Shown: positions 55,250 through 64,000, counted from the stretch's first letter. The stretch: 64,000 bases of DNA from Calothrix sp. NIES-2098 (GCA_002368175.1 AP018172.1:7381001-7445000), one strand, 5' to 3'. Program-made: numbers and translations. The notes: generated by a model not told the origin, from the sequence alone.

Positions 55250-55261
55250 GTGAGTTGATAC

Positions 55262-56410
55262 TTAAAATGAAAGATTTGCCACAGCAGCCTGTAGCCGATT
55301 TAGGGTACGGGCGTTTTCTTCTTTTGTTCCTATAGTAATTCGTAATCCACCTTTCAGAAGTCGTACAAGTGTACCAGAATGTCTGAGTTGTTGATGAAGA
55401 TTGTTTAAAGCTGTGTCTTGAGGGATGTGGTTATTTGGCGTGACACGCAGGTAAATAAAGTTAGCTGCGCTGGCTGTAACTTGTAAAGCTGGGTATTGTG
55501 ACAAAGCACTGATGAGTTTGTCACGTTCATTAAATGTGGGAGAAATTGATGCAAGTAAGAGCTTGCGGTTTTGTAAAGCAACTAATGCTGCGGCGATAGA
55601 GAAACTAGGGAGATTATAGGGTAAGCGGACTTTTTCTAAGATGGCGATCGCTTCTGGATGCGCAACGCAATAGCCAACCCGCATCGCTGCTAACCGGAAA
55701 GCTTTAGAAAAAGTGCGTAATATTATCCAGTTTGACCGCTGTAGTAATTCTCCAACTAAAGTATTCTGGCTAAATTCAAAGTAAGCTTCATCAATTACTA
55801 CCAAAATTTCTTCGCTCAGATTTTTTAACCAAGCTAATTCTGCCGCAGTTAAGCAATTAGCTGTGGGAGAATTGGGATGCACTACAAAAACAACCCGAAT
55901 TGGGGGATTTTGTGTTTGTTCGATCGCAGATTGTGCAGCTTGTAAATCAATTTCAAAATTTGCTTCACTTCTACCCACTTCTACTACGGGAATACCCAAA
56001 GTTTTTGCCAAAATCCCATACATAGAGAAAGTGGGATTAGCAACTAAAATTGAGCCTTCTCTTCCTAGACAGGTGGCGATTAATAAAGAACGAATCAGTT
56101 CATCTGAACCATTGCCCACAGAAATATTAGCAGCAGTAACGCTCGATGATGAGAGAGACGCTGACTCATTAACATACTCAGCGATCGCTTCTTTGAGTGC
56201 TTCGTGCCCTCCATCTGGGTAACGATTTGTTTCAATTACTTGCTGATATGTCCAAGCTAACTTTTCTTTTAGCTCTGCTGGCAAATCATAGGGGCTTTCA
56301 TTCGTATCTAGCCGATCGAATTGCGTCAGCACAGAGTCGGTGGTATCACTACTAGGATGAGGTTTGTAAGCTGTGAATTGAGCTAAATCTGACCGGATGA
56401 ATGGAAGCAT
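55262..56410 (-). CDS. hisC: Histidinol-phosphate aminotransferase
   Basis: This 382-aa PLP enzyme is of fold type I. Key parts are DTNESPYDLP at the N-terminus, NISVGNGSDELI, the NPTFSMY segment, DEAYFEF with the PLP-binding Asp208 and Lys236 in RTFSKAFRLA for the Schiff base. It converts imidazole acetol phosphate and glutamate to histidinol phosphate in histidine synthesis. Length is a little over the usual 350-370. It is alone here, as common in cyanobacteria where his genes are scattered. Confidence 0.9.
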   Translation of the reverse strand: MLPFIRSDLAQFTAYKPHPSSDTTDSVLTQFDRLDTNESPYDLPAELKEKLAWTYQQVIETNRYPDGGHEALKEAIAEYVNESASLSSSSVTAANISVGNGSDELIRSLLIATCLGREGSILVANPTFSMYGILAKTLGIPVVEVGRSEANFEIDLQAAQSAIEQTQNPPIRVVFVVHPNSPTANCLTAAELAWLKNLSEEILVVIDEAYFEFSQNTLVGELLQRSNWIILRTFSKAFRLAAMRVGYCVAHPEAIAILEKVRLPYNLPSFSIAAALVALQNRKLLLASISPTFNERDKLISALSQYPALQVTASAANFIYLRVTPNNHIPQDTALNNLHQQLRHSGTLVRLLKGGLRITIGTKEENARTLNRLQAAVANLSF

Positions 56411-56411
56411 A

Positions 56412-56455
56412 ATTTTTTGTCATTTGTCATTGGTCATTTGTCATTAGTCATTGGT
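56412..56455. repeat. Short tandem repeats of GTCATTNGTCATT type
   Basis: Six copies of a GTCATT word with seven-base spacing (TTTGTCATTTGTCATTGGTC and onward) lie between hisC and the esterase gene. Short tandem repeats of seven bases are common in heterocystous cyanobacterial genomes. They have no known function. Confidence 0.8.
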
Positions 56456-56501
56456 AATAAATATAAAGACGAATGACTAAGGACACTTGGGACTAAGAAG
56501 T

Positions 56502-57155
56502 TCATATTTTACTGCTTCCGGGTAACTGGCAGAAGAGGTGAATTGCTTGCCATATTTCTTCCATGACATTTCCCAAGCTGTGATCGCTTTCGAGTTCTAC
56601 TAAATTCACCCAAGGACGCGATCGCGCAAACTCACGACTAGCTGTAATAGGAATAACTTCATCTTTCGTTCCATGCAAAATTAGAGTTGGAATAGAGCGT
56701 TGCAATAAATTTTCTTGAAATTGAGTAGCATCTGTAACGAAATCGTAACTTAAAGGAAGTTCTCGCCCTTCCCCATAGTGGTAAACCTGGAGATATTTTT
56801 CTTGTTGCCAACGCTGTACTTGTTCATTTCCTAACTTAGGGAACCAGTGGGATAAAAACCCAAAAGCTGGTGCTAGCAAGACTAGACGTTGTACTTGTGG
56901 ATATTTTTGCCCTATGTGAGCTGCGGTTAACCCGCCTAAACTTGAGCCAATTAGGGTGACTGGTACTGAATCAAGGGGAAATTCTGCCACAACTTGAGTT
57001 ATCTGACGAGCGATCGTTAGGTGAGAAAAATCGCCAGCATTTAGATCGGGAATTTTCAGCTTTGTGTGATTTTGGGCAAAGCGATCGCTGATATCTCGCG
57101 CTTTGGCTGAATTAGGGCTAGAAGCAAAGCCGTGTAAGTAGATATAGTAATTCAA
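56502..57155 (-). CDS. YqiA/YcfP-type alpha/beta hydrolase (esterase)
   Basis: This 217-aa alpha/beta hydrolase has an oxyanion-type start YIYLHGFASSP, the nucleophile elbow GSSLGG with Ser72, Asp in HGTKDEVIP and His in ESDHSLGN. These form a complete triad. The family hydrolyses small esters; the substrate is unknown. No signal peptide is present, so it is cytoplasmic. Confidence 0.88.
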   Translation of the reverse strand: MNYYIYLHGFASSPNSAKARDISDRFAQNHTKLKIPDLNAGDFSHLTIARQITQVVAEFPLDSVPVTLIGSSLGGLTAAHIGQKYPQVQRLVLLAPAFGFLSHWFPKLGNEQVQRWQQEKYLQVYHYGEGRELPLSYDFVTDATQFQENLLQRSIPTLILHGTKDEVIPITASREFARSRPWVNLVELESDHSLGNVMEEIWQAIHLFCQLPGSSKI

Positions 57156-57417
57156 AATTCAACTGAGTCAGTATTTTAAGGGTCTTTAATGCAAAAAATA
57201 TCCCAAAACTGGCACCAAGATCCTTTCTATTTCTTCTTTGTGCCTGTTATAGAGACTTTGACGCTAGGAGCTACGTCCCTAGGCTTGTTGGGATCGTGTA
57301 TTGCTAAGAAATCCCTAACTCTACTGCTGTCCAATGCCTACTAACTACTGAATCAACTCCCCTTTCCCAGTATGATGAATATTAGAAACGTTTTGTAATT
57401 ATTTTAAAAGTGGAACT

Positions 57418-57507
57418 ATGGCGATTTTGACACTGGGTTGGGTATCACTCTTGGTCGTATTCACTTGGTCAATTGCAATGGTAGTTTGGGGCCGTAACGG
57501 ACTATAG
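57418..57507 (+). CDS. petN: PetN, cytochrome b6f complex subunit VIII
   Basis: The 29-aa product starts MAILTLGWVSLLVVFTWSIA and ends VVWGRNGL, a near-consensus PetN. It is one transmembrane helix at the edge of the cytochrome b6f complex in the thylakoid membrane and is needed for complex stability. The frame is below usual size cut-offs. A 53-aa membrane protein gene follows seven bases later. Confidence 0.95.
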   Translation: MAILTLGWVSLLVVFTWSIAMVVWGRNGL

Positions 57508-57514
57508 AGGAATT

Positions 57515-57676
57515 GTGGAAAACCCATTCCTGAGTATTTTGGCATTGCTTGCCTTACTGCTGCTAGTCGCAGTTACTGGAGGCGTTGGTTATTTAACCTT
57601 GGCAGATTGGCGCGATCGCCGTCGTCAAGAAAATGAAAAACGCGAAACCCGGCGCACTACTCCGAAGCGGCGATGA
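57515..57676 (+). CDS. Small single-pass membrane protein downstream of petN, 53 aa
   Basis: The frame starts with GTG 57515 behind AGAGGA and encodes 53 aa: MENPFLSILALLALLLLVAV, then a G-rich turn and a basic tail ending KRR. One transmembrane helix (about 5-27) and a charged stromal-like end are evident. It probably forms an operon with petN, ending at the terminator at 57725. Function unknown. Confidence 0.75.
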   Translation: MENPFLSILALLALLLLVAVTGGVGYLTLADWRDRRRQENEKRETRRTTPKRR

Positions 57677-57724
57677 TTCTTTGGTGAAGTAATACACCTA
57701 CTTAATCTAAGGTTAACAATTTTT

Positions 57725-57764
57725 AGGGACACGATGCGATCGTTGTCCCTATCTTGTTTTTTTA
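57725..57764 (+). terminator. Rho-independent terminator of petN operon
   Basis: An 11-bp stem AGGGACACGAT / ATCGTTGTCCCT with one bulge and a GCG loop is followed by ATCTTG and a run of seven T. It lies 48 bases after the 53-aa gene. Confidence 0.85.
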
Positions 57765-57945
57765 TACAGATCGCATCAATTACTTAATAAAGATTTGTTA
57801 TTTATATCACCAATAAATATTAAGTATAATTTTCCAAAGTTAAATTTATTACTTAAGACATATATATTTAGATACCTGTTACCTTTAGATTGGTTCAGGG
57901 AATTCTGAAGATAGAAGACTTTCAATATTTAAAGTCCTATTTGGC

Positions 57946-60900
57946 ATGGAAAACTCCTCTACGCTACCAACTACACCACTGAATTCAGCGCCACAAGAAC
58001 ATTTGACAGAACAGTTAATACCTCTCTACCAAGGTGAGAAACATAAAGCTTTATCTAGAGTAATTGCTAGAATTCGCGAGTCACTCGATATAGACATTAT
58101 TTTCAAAGTTACAGTCACTGAGGTACGTCATCTGCTGAACACCGATCGCGTTGGAGTGTTTCGTTTCTATCCTCAATTAGATTGGGAAGGAGAATTTATT
58201 TACGAGGACGTAGACGAACAATGGAGTTCAGCACTAACAGCTAAATTGCGTGACCACTGCTTTGCTGAGGATTTTGCAGGACTTTATCAGCAAGGACGAA
58301 TTAAAGTCATGGATGATATTTATCAAGCCATGATTAGTAATTGCCATATCCAGATTCTAGAAAGATTTCAAGTACGTGCCAACATTGTTGCTCCCCTCAT
58401 GAAAGGTAAAGATTTATGGGGATTGTTGTGTATTCATCAGTGTAGTCAACCTCGACAATGGGAAGCCTCAGAAGTTGAATTTGTCCAACTTATAGGCGAA
58501 CATTTGGGAGTAGCCCTACAGCAAGCAGATTATTTAGAAAAAGCGAAATTACAATCAGCACAATTAGCACAAGCAACAGCAAGAGCAAAAGTAGCAGAAT
58601 GGCAGAAAACTATAGCCATAACTGTTGAGAAAATTCGCCAGTTTCTCGATTTGGAAAGTATTTTCCGCGCTAGTACAGAAGAACTGAGAAAACTGCTAAA
58701 TGCTGACCGTGTTGCTATCTACCGTTTCAATCCAGATTGGAGTGGTGAATTTGTCTTTGAATCTGTAGTAGCAGGCTGGACTTCTCTCATGGAAGAACAG
58801 TTGCGGCGGCCCGAGTTGGGTGAAAATGTTAGCGACTGTAGTGCTAAGGATTTAGCTGAAGTCCCTGTCGTGGATACTTATTTACAAGATACAGATGGTG
58901 GTCGCTTTACTAGAGGCGAAGTATACCGAGTTTGTAATGATATTTATAATGCTGGTTTTAGCGACTGTTACATTAAAGTTTTAGAGAGCTATCAGGCAAA
59001 AGCTTATGTAATCATTGCTATTTACCACGGTCAAAAACTCTGGGGTTTACTGGCAGTTTACCAAAACAACAGCAGCCGCGATTGGCAACAAGATGAGGTC
59101 TATTTGCTCACCCAAGTTAGTACGCAACTAGGTGTAGCTTTACAGCAAGCCGAATTCTTACAACAATTGCAGAATCAAGCAGCAGAACTGGCCAAAGCCG
59201 CCGAAAGGCAAAGGGCGCTGGCGAATACTGTGGAAAAAATTCGCCAGTCTTTGGATCTTGACACCATCTTTAAAGCTACTACTCAAGAAGTGCGGGGGCT
59301 GTTAAAAGTTGAACGAGTGTCAATTTATCGCTTTAATCCTGACTGGAGTGGGGAATTTGTTGCTGATTCTGTTGCGGATGGCTGGCTAGCAAGGGCTAAG
59401 ATGCAGTCTGAAATAGAACAGGTTCTTTTGCCAGAAACATCAGCAGACAAACATGCCCGTCATGAAGTGTTTGTACCAATTTCTCAAGGTGAGAAACTTT
59501 GGGGATTGTTAGTAGCTTATCAAAACTCCCAAGTACGTTATTGGCAAAATGAGGAAATTAATTTATTGGCACAAGTTGGCGTGCAATTGGGAGTAGCAAT
59601 ACAGCAAGCAGAAACCTTAAAGCAGGTACAGATACAAGCACAGCAACTTGCTCAAGCGGCTGAACGAGAACGGGAGGCTGCTGAACGAGAACGCAAAGCT
59701 ACTGAAAGAGAAAAGGCATTAGCTGCAACTGTAGAAAAAATTCGCCAATCTCTCGATCTTGATACCATATTTGCCATTAGTACTCAAGAAGTCAGACGAT
59801 TATTAGAAATAGATCGAGCTACAATTTATCGCTTTCGGGCTGATTGGAAAGTTGAATTTGTGGCTGAGTCATTAGTCCATAATTGGAAACCAAATCCGGA
59901 AGTTGTACCTTTAATTATTAAGGATTACTTACAGCAAACTCAAGGAAGAGATTACGCTAACAGCAAAATTTTAGTTATTAAAGATATTTATAACACTGAA
60001 GATTATACAACTCAGATTGCTCTGCTCAAACCAATCATAGCTAGAGCATATATGATTGTACCGATTTTTCAAGGTGAAAAAATCTGGGGATTGCTGGCAG
60101 CATACCAAAATACGAAACCCCGCGATTGGCAACAAGATGAGATTGATTTGTTAGTGCATATTGGCAATCAATTAGGCGTAGGAATCCAGCAAGCAGAATT
60201 ACTGGAACAGACTCAACATCAAAAAGAAGAACTTAAAGAAACTCTTCAAGAATTACAGCAAACCCAAAGCCAGTTGATTCAAAGTGAAAAAATGGCTGGA
60301 TTAGGACAATTAGTGGCTGGAGTAGCACATGAAATTAATAATCCGATTAATTTCATCTATGGCAACATTACCCATGTTACTGAGTACGCTGAAGATTTAC
60401 TAAAATTGCTACATCTTTATCAAAAAAATTATCCTAATCCCAAAGCAGAAGTTCAAAAGCAAGCATCAGCCTTGGATTTAGATTTTATTGCTAAAGACTT
60501 GCCTAAAATTCTCAATTCAATGACTGTTGGGGCAGAACGTATCAGTGAACTAGTACTTTCTTTACGTACTTTTTCACGTCTGGATGAAGCGGAAATGAAG
60601 CCAGTTAACATCCATGAAGGTATTGAGAGTACCTTATTAATTTTACAACATCGTCTAAAACCACAGGCAGATATTATTGCTATTGAGGTAGTAAAAGTTT
60701 ATGGCGAATTACCCAAAGTTCAATGCTATGCTGCTCAAATAAATCAGGTATTGATGAATGTTCTCAGCAATGCAATTGATGCTTTAGAACAGACAATAAT
60801 AGTAGAAAAAAATTTAGAAAATCCTCAAATTAAGATTTGTACAGAAGTTGTAGATGAAAACTCAATTTTGATTCGTATTACTGATAATGGTTGTGGTATT

Positions 60901-61095
60901 CCCGAAAATGTGCGATCGCGTATTTTTGACCCTTTCTTCACGACAAAAGAACCTGGTAAGGGAACTGGGTTAGGATTATACATTAGTTATCAGATTGTTG
61001 TAGAAAAACACGGCGGTCAAATCGATTGTTTTTCTGAACCTGGTAAAGGTGCTGAGTTTAGAATACAAATACCAATCAAACGTTCGGTTAGTTAA
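57946..61095 (+). CDS. Four-GAF sensor histidine kinase; GAF1 has DXCF cyanobacteriochrome signature
   Basis: This 1049-aa protein holds four GAF-type domains (about 36-196, 226-404, 430-575, 605-775), a HisKA domain (GVAHEINNPINF) and an HATPase domain (NVLSNAIDAL, DNGCGIP, FFTTKEPGKGTGLGL). GAF1 has the canonical bilin-binding Cys133-His134 (SNCHIQILERFQV) and a second Cys105 in DHCF, i.e. a DXCF motif. GAF2 has Cys341 in the same place but followed by Tyr (DCYIKVLE) and no DXCF. GAF4 lacks the Cys, and GAF3 lacks the whole loop. GAF1 should therefore bind phycoviolobilin/phycocyanobilin and sense blue/green-range light. A coiled-coil linker precedes HisKA. Soluble. Confidence 0.9.
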   Translation: MENSSTLPTTPLNSAPQEHLTEQLIPLYQGEKHKALSRVIARIRESLDIDIIFKVTVTEVRHLLNTDRVGVFRFYPQLDWEGEFIYEDVDEQWSSALTAKLRDHCFAEDFAGLYQQGRIKVMDDIYQAMISNCHIQILERFQVRANIVAPLMKGKDLWGLLCIHQCSQPRQWEASEVEFVQLIGEHLGVALQQADYLEKAKLQSAQLAQATARAKVAEWQKTIAITVEKIRQFLDLESIFRASTEELRKLLNADRVAIYRFNPDWSGEFVFESVVAGWTSLMEEQLRRPELGENVSDCSAKDLAEVPVVDTYLQDTDGGRFTRGEVYRVCNDIYNAGFSDCYIKVLESYQAKAYVIIAIYHGQKLWGLLAVYQNNSSRDWQQDEVYLLTQVSTQLGVALQQAEFLQQLQNQAAELAKAAERQRALANTVEKIRQSLDLDTIFKATTQEVRGLLKVERVSIYRFNPDWSGEFVADSVADGWLARAKMQSEIEQVLLPETSADKHARHEVFVPISQGEKLWGLLVAYQNSQVRYWQNEEINLLAQVGVQLGVAIQQAETLKQVQIQAQQLAQAAEREREAAERERKATEREKALAATVEKIRQSLDLDTIFAISTQEVRRLLEIDRATIYRFRADWKVEFVAESLVHNWKPNPEVVPLIIKDYLQQTQGRDYANSKILVIKDIYNTEDYTTQIALLKPIIARAYMIVPIFQGEKIWGLLAAYQNTKPRDWQQDEIDLLVHIGNQLGVGIQQAELLEQTQHQKEELKETLQELQQTQSQLIQSEKMAGLGQLVAGVAHEINNPINFIYGNITHVTEYAEDLLKLLHLYQKNYPNPKAEVQKQASALDLDFIAKDLPKILNSMTVGAERISELVLSLRTFSRLDEAEMKPVNIHEGIESTLLILQHRLKPQADIIAIEVVKVYGELPKVQCYAAQINQVLMNVLSNAIDALEQTIIVEKNLENPQIKICTEVVDENSILIRITDNGCGIPENVRSRIFDPFFTTKEPGKGTGLGLYISYQIVVEKHGGQIDCFSEPGKGAEFRIQIPIKRSVS

Positions 61096-61122
61096 AGAAG
61101 CCTGTGCGATCGCTTTTTTATC

Positions 61123-61359
61123 TTATTGTGACTGTTGCAGCCAAGCCACTAGATCGGCTTCAGAGGAGAAATTTAGTAAAACTTCTGCTAAATCCTTTAA
61201 TTGAGTTAAGGATATGCTGTCTCTTTCCAGATAAACGGTAATCTCTGGGAAAAATAACTCGATGAATTCCCAGAAGAAGGTGGTTAGCAATTCTTTAAAT
61301 AGGCCATCGTGATTAGATTTATAGGACTCATATTTGATTTGTGAAAAAACTAAGTACAC
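61123..61359 (-). pseudogene. Internally deleted DUF4351/Rpn-type (transposase-like nuclease) gene
   Basis: The 78-residue frame joins a typical N-terminal start of cyanobacterial Rpn/DUF4351 proteins (SNHDGLFKELLTTFFWEFIE) to a C-terminal DUF4351-type end (LTQLKDLAEVLLNFSSEADL). The full protein would be about 250-330 aa. The centre with the PD-(D/E)XK nuclease residues is missing. It is probably non-functional. Family assignment is from memory. Confidence 0.7.
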
Positions 61360-61386
61360 TGTTATTTCTTCTTCCCTATTCCCTCC

Positions 61387-61611
61387 CTACGCAAATAATT
61401 TTAGAAATAAAAGTGGATTCCTATATATCATTATTGTCCGATAATCGTGTCTATCGCGCTTGGATAAACCTTCGCGTAATTCCATCCACACTGGCACAAC
61501 TTCATCAATTGGCGCTTTGACAGCAAACAGCGAATATTCGGGGTGTCCGCCATAAATCATATGTAGAAAATCAATAACCCCTAGTTTCTGCAACTGTGTT
61601 GTTCCGAGCAT
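61387..61611 (-). CDS. Hypothetical protein, 74 aa, possibly truncated
   Basis: I do not recognise this frame. It starts MLGTTQLQKLGVIDFLHMIY and continues HPEYSLFAVKAPIDEVVPVW before ending in a different-looking tail (MIYRNPLLFLKLFA). It may be the N-terminal piece of a longer protein cut by the same event that reduced its neighbour. A weak ribosome site precedes it. Confidence 0.4.
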   Translation of the reverse strand: MLGTTQLQKLGVIDFLHMIYGGHPEYSLFAVKAPIDEVVPVWMELREGLSKRDRHDYRTIMIYRNPLLFLKLFA

Positions 61612-61724
61612 AATTAATGCACATCTCGAATTACAAAACTTCTGAAGACAAATTCACCCGTTATTTATGGCACGAGCAAATATATAAATCAAAACCTATT
61701 TTTTATTATTCCCAAATTTAAAAG

Positions 61725-61749
61725 CCAGCTAATACATAGTATTAGCTGG
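61725..61749 (-). terminator. Second hairpin downstream of pntB
   Basis: Perfect 11-bp arms (CCAGCTAATAC / GTATTAGCTGG) with a three-base loop. On the minus strand CTTTTAAATTT follows. It backs up the hairpin at 61795-61825. Confidence 0.6.
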
Positions 61750-61794
61750 GTCAAAAGTGGAATATTGAAATTAATTAAACTATTTCCTAAATTA

Positions 61795-61825
61795 GAATCC
61801 CGACTTTTTCAATAAGTCGGGATTC
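61795..61825 (-). terminator. Terminator hairpin downstream of pntB
   Basis: Perfect 12-bp arms (GAATCCCGACTT and complement) with a seven-base loop lie ten bases past the pntB stop. On the minus strand the following TAATTT is a weak T-run. It is likely the main terminator of the pnt operon. Confidence 0.7.
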
Positions 61826-61835
61826 TCGCAGTCTT

Positions 61836-63239
61836 CTACAACTGCTTCACTTCCGAAACCAACTTCGCCACCATATCCTTCGCGCTACCAAAGAGCATTG
61901 TAGTTTTATCCTTGTAGAACAACTCATTATCTACACCAGCAAAACCTGTACTCATCCCGCGCTTAATCACAATTGTCTGCTTCGCCCGATCTACTTCCAA
62001 AATTGGCATTCCATAAATTGGGCTATTAACATCAGTACGCGCTGCTGGATTCACTACATCATTTGCCCCAATTACTAAAGCTACATCTGCTTGCTCAAAT
62101 TGGGGATTAATATCATCCATGTCATACAGCTGGGTATAAGGCACATTTGCCTCAGCTAGTAACACATTCATGTGTCCTGGCATTCTTCCTGCAACGGGGT
62201 GAATGGCATACTTAACATCAACGCCCATCCGTTCTAGTTGATCTGTTAATTCCCGAACGCTATGTTGTGCTTGAGCAACTGCCATTCCATAACCAGGCAC
62301 AATTACTACAGAACGGGCATAACCCAACATCATCGCGCCTTCTTCAGGATCGATACTGCGGACGGTTTGATCGGTTGCACCACCGCTAGCTACACCACCA
62401 GCCGTGCCACCTGTACCAAAAGCGCTGAACAGCACGCTAAATAGGGAACGGTTCATTGCTTTACACATAATCTCAGTGAGGATAATCCCGGAGGCTCCCA
62501 CCAATGCACCAGCGATGATTAACATATTGTTCATCACCACAAATCCGGCTGCGGCTGCGGCTATCCCTGACAGAGAGTTCAACAGCGAAATTACCACCGG
62601 CATATCGCCGCCACCAATGGGGATGACGAACATCACACCCAATATTAGAGAAACAGCAACTACTGCTAAGAAGATGGGTAAGCTATCTGGTGTAACGATC
62701 AAGTAGGCACTACCTACTACATAAGCACCCAGAAGTAAGAGGTTAAATGGTTGCTGGAAGGGAAATGTAATCGGGGAACCGCTAATTAAGCCCTGCAATT
62801 TGGCAAAGGCGAGAAAACTACCTGTGAATGTGACACCACCGATTAACACATCCAGTAGCATGGAAATGTTGACATCAAGGGGTACGGGCGCGCCAGAATC
62901 CAATAACCGCCAGAATTCTGCAACAGCAACTAATGCAGAAGCTGCACCACCCAAACCGTTGAGTAAACCCACCATTTGAGGCATTTCTGTCATTTGGACT
63001 TTGTAGGCTGCGATCGCACCAATAGCAGATCCAATTGCCAAGCCTAACAAAATCATCTCGTAGTTCAACACATGCTGATCTAGCATGGTGGCGACAATTG
63101 CCAGCAGCATCCCTACAGCTGCTACAACATTACCGTTCCTTGCTGTCGCAGGTGAACCTAGCTTTTTTAAACCCAGAATAAATAAAGATGCAGCGACTAA
63201 GTACGTCAGCTGAATCCCAGTTGGTAGAAAATCGCTCAC
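61836..63239 (-). CDS. pntB: NAD(P) transhydrogenase subunit beta
   Basis: The 467-aa protein has about nine membrane helices (20-280) and a C-terminal NADP-binding domain (about 290-467) with VPGYGMAVAQAQH, IHPVAGRMPGHMNVLLAEA and GANDVVNPAAR. With PntA it moves protons into the cytoplasm while reducing NADP+ with NADH. The stop/start overlap with pntA2 is ATGA-like. All family motifs are intact. Confidence 0.97.
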   Translation of the reverse strand: MSDFLPTGIQLTYLVAASLFILGLKKLGSPATARNGNVVAAVGMLLAIVATMLDQHVLNYEMILLGLAIGSAIGAIAAYKVQMTEMPQMVGLLNGLGGAASALVAVAEFWRLLDSGAPVPLDVNISMLLDVLIGGVTFTGSFLAFAKLQGLISGSPITFPFQQPFNLLLLGAYVVGSAYLIVTPDSLPIFLAVVAVSLILGVMFVIPIGGGDMPVVISLLNSLSGIAAAAAGFVVMNNMLIIAGALVGASGIILTEIMCKAMNRSLFSVLFSAFGTGGTAGGVASGGATDQTVRSIDPEEGAMMLGYARSVVIVPGYGMAVAQAQHSVRELTDQLERMGVDVKYAIHPVAGRMPGHMNVLLAEANVPYTQLYDMDDINPQFEQADVALVIGANDVVNPAARTDVNSPIYGMPILEVDRAKQTIVIKRGMSTGFAGVDNELFYKDKTTMLFGSAKDMVAKLVSEVKQL

Positions 63240-63556
63240 GCCTTAATCTCCTTTTTCTTAAACATTTGCAACATTCTGTCTGTGACTAGGAAACCGCCGA
63301 CGACGTTGACAGTTGCTAGTACCACCGCAACTAAACCTAAAATCACAGATAGATTAGTGTTTCTCTCGCCAGCAGCCACAATTGCCCCAATCACTGCAAT
63401 GCCAGAAATCGCATTTGAGCCTGACATTAATGGTGTATGCAAGGTAGGTGGCACTTTGTTGATGATTTCAAAGCCGGTAAAAGATGCCAGCACAAATACA
63501 AACAAAGCAGCAAGTAATGCCTCTGTCATGAAATAAAAACTCCTGTTTGCAACCAA
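63236..63556 (-). CDS. pntA2: NAD(P) transhydrogenase subunit alpha part 2 (membrane domain)
   Basis: The 106-aa protein contains three hydrophobic helices (about 10-28, 42-64, 71-93) with FTGFEIINKVPPTLHTPLMSGSNAISG, the PntA membrane domain. In cyanobacteria the alpha subunit is split into soluble and membrane parts. It overlaps pntB by four bases. A 61-bp gap separates it from pntA1. Confidence 0.95.
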   Translation of the reverse strand: MVANRSFYFMTEALLAALFVFVLASFTGFEIINKVPPTLHTPLMSGSNAISGIAVIGAIVAAGERNTNLSVILGLVAVVLATVNVVGGFLVTDRMLQMFKKKEIKA

Positions 63557-63617
63557 ATTTAGGCAGCTAATAATCCTTTTAGTAGCGAGAATCTACTATC
63601 TGCCTTCCTTCGGTAAA

Positions 63618-64000
63618 TTAATGTTTTCCTATTTGAGTACTTAATGCTTGTAATGCTTCTTGCACTCGTTGATTGCGAATTTCACCTGCGTGGCTGACAC
63701 AAGCCGCATCAATAATGTCATCGGCAAAGTCCACCTGCAAAGCTTTGTCTTTATTAATCAGTAATTGCATCAATGATGTCAGGTTCTTAGCATACAACTG
63801 GCTGGCGTGGACTGGCATTGATGATGGAAGATTAATCGGCCCGATGATAGTAATACCGTTCCAAACGATGTCTTTACCGGGATCGGTGCAAGCGCAGTTA
63901 CCACCTTGCTCGGCGGCTAAGTCTACAATTACTGAACCAGGCTTCATCTGTTTCACCATTTCTTCGGTGACTAACAGAGGTGCTTTTTTACCTGGAACTT
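63618..64000 (-). CDS. pntA1: NAD(P) transhydrogenase subunit alpha part 1 (partial)
   Basis: Partial: the frame runs through the window edge at 64000 (…VPGKKAPLLVTEEMVKQMKPG). The visible part is the C-terminal section of the NAD-binding alanine-dehydrogenase-like domain (SVIVDLAAEQGGNCACTDPG, ITIIGPINLPSSMPVHASQLY). It contacts PntB and binds NAD(H). The Met near 63959 is internal, not the start. Operon order pntA1-pntA2-pntB is typical. Confidence 0.93.
   Translation of the reverse strand, partial: VPGKKAPLLVTEEMVKQMKPGSVIVDLAAEQGGNCACTDPGKDIVWNGITIIGPINLPSSMPVHASQLYAKNLTSLMQLLINKDKALQVDFADDIIDAACVSHAGEIRNQRVQEALQALSTQIGKH

Overview
The window looks like chromosome from a filamentous, probably heterocystous (Nostocales-type) cyanobacterium. 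It is dense in the HIP1 octamer GCGATCGC, encodes the cytochrome b6f subunit PetN, a cyanobacterial split pntA1/pntA2/pntB set, cyanobacteriochrome-like GAF domains and a multi-domain GAF kinase/cyclase. The assignment rests on these hallmarks only; the species cannot be named.

The main structural result is a 45.4-kb integrative element inserted into a tRNA-Gly(TCC) gene. The intact tRNA lies at 47061-47131 (minus). A 52-bp identical copy of its 3' part and flank lies at 1697-1748, matching 47055-47106. A tyrosine integrase (45691-46896) sits next to the intact tRNA. Tandem 11-bp TTTACRCCCAA units occur just inside both ends (two on the left, three on the right), as expected for integrase arm-type sites. 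Next to the integrase are an excisionase-like gene with a 21-bp inverted repeat over its start, a primase-helicase gene and an iteron-like region, so the element may once have replicated autonomously.

The cargo is mostly immunity. (1) 2.4-10.7 kb: a minus-strand operon for a vWA/MoxR/VMAP-type ternary conflict system, with an EAD-trypsin protease, a four-helix membrane protein, VMAP carrying the matching EAD, MoxR, a previously hidden 40-codon ORF and a vWA-nSTAND1 fusion. (2) 11.4-14.0 kb: small accessory genes (ribbon-helix-helix protein, HTH protein, phage-type protein, HNH nuclease). (3) 14.0-25.4 kb: a tightly overlapping three-gene operon (membrane coiled-coil protein, 308-aa protein, 2106-aa DUF1998 helicase) that resembles Druantia but matches no subtype I can name. 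(4) 26.0-40.0 kb: a type III-B CRISPR-Cas locus with a CARF-HEPN ribonuclease, a Cmr6-Cmr1-like fusion, Cmr5, Cmr4, Cmr3, Cmr2/Cas10, an array of 22 repeats with its own terminator, Cas2, Cas1, Csx18-like protein and a divergent WYL regulator. No Cas6 is present, and the repeat type resembles cyanobacterial III-Bv arrays processed by RNase E.

Left of the element is a BrxD-like ATPase (145-1473), so the site may be a hotspot for stacked defence islands. Right of it (47.1-64.0 kb) is ordinary chromosome: a TonB-like protein with a repeat-rich linker, a REC-GAF-GAF-kinase-REC-cyclase hybrid, a GNAT acetyltransferase, a conserved unknown, HisC, an esterase, PetN with a 53-aa membrane partner, a multi-GAF sensor kinase whose first GAF has DXCF cyanobacteriochrome signatures, a decayed DUF4351-type gene and the proton-translocating transhydrogenase operon, cut by the window end.
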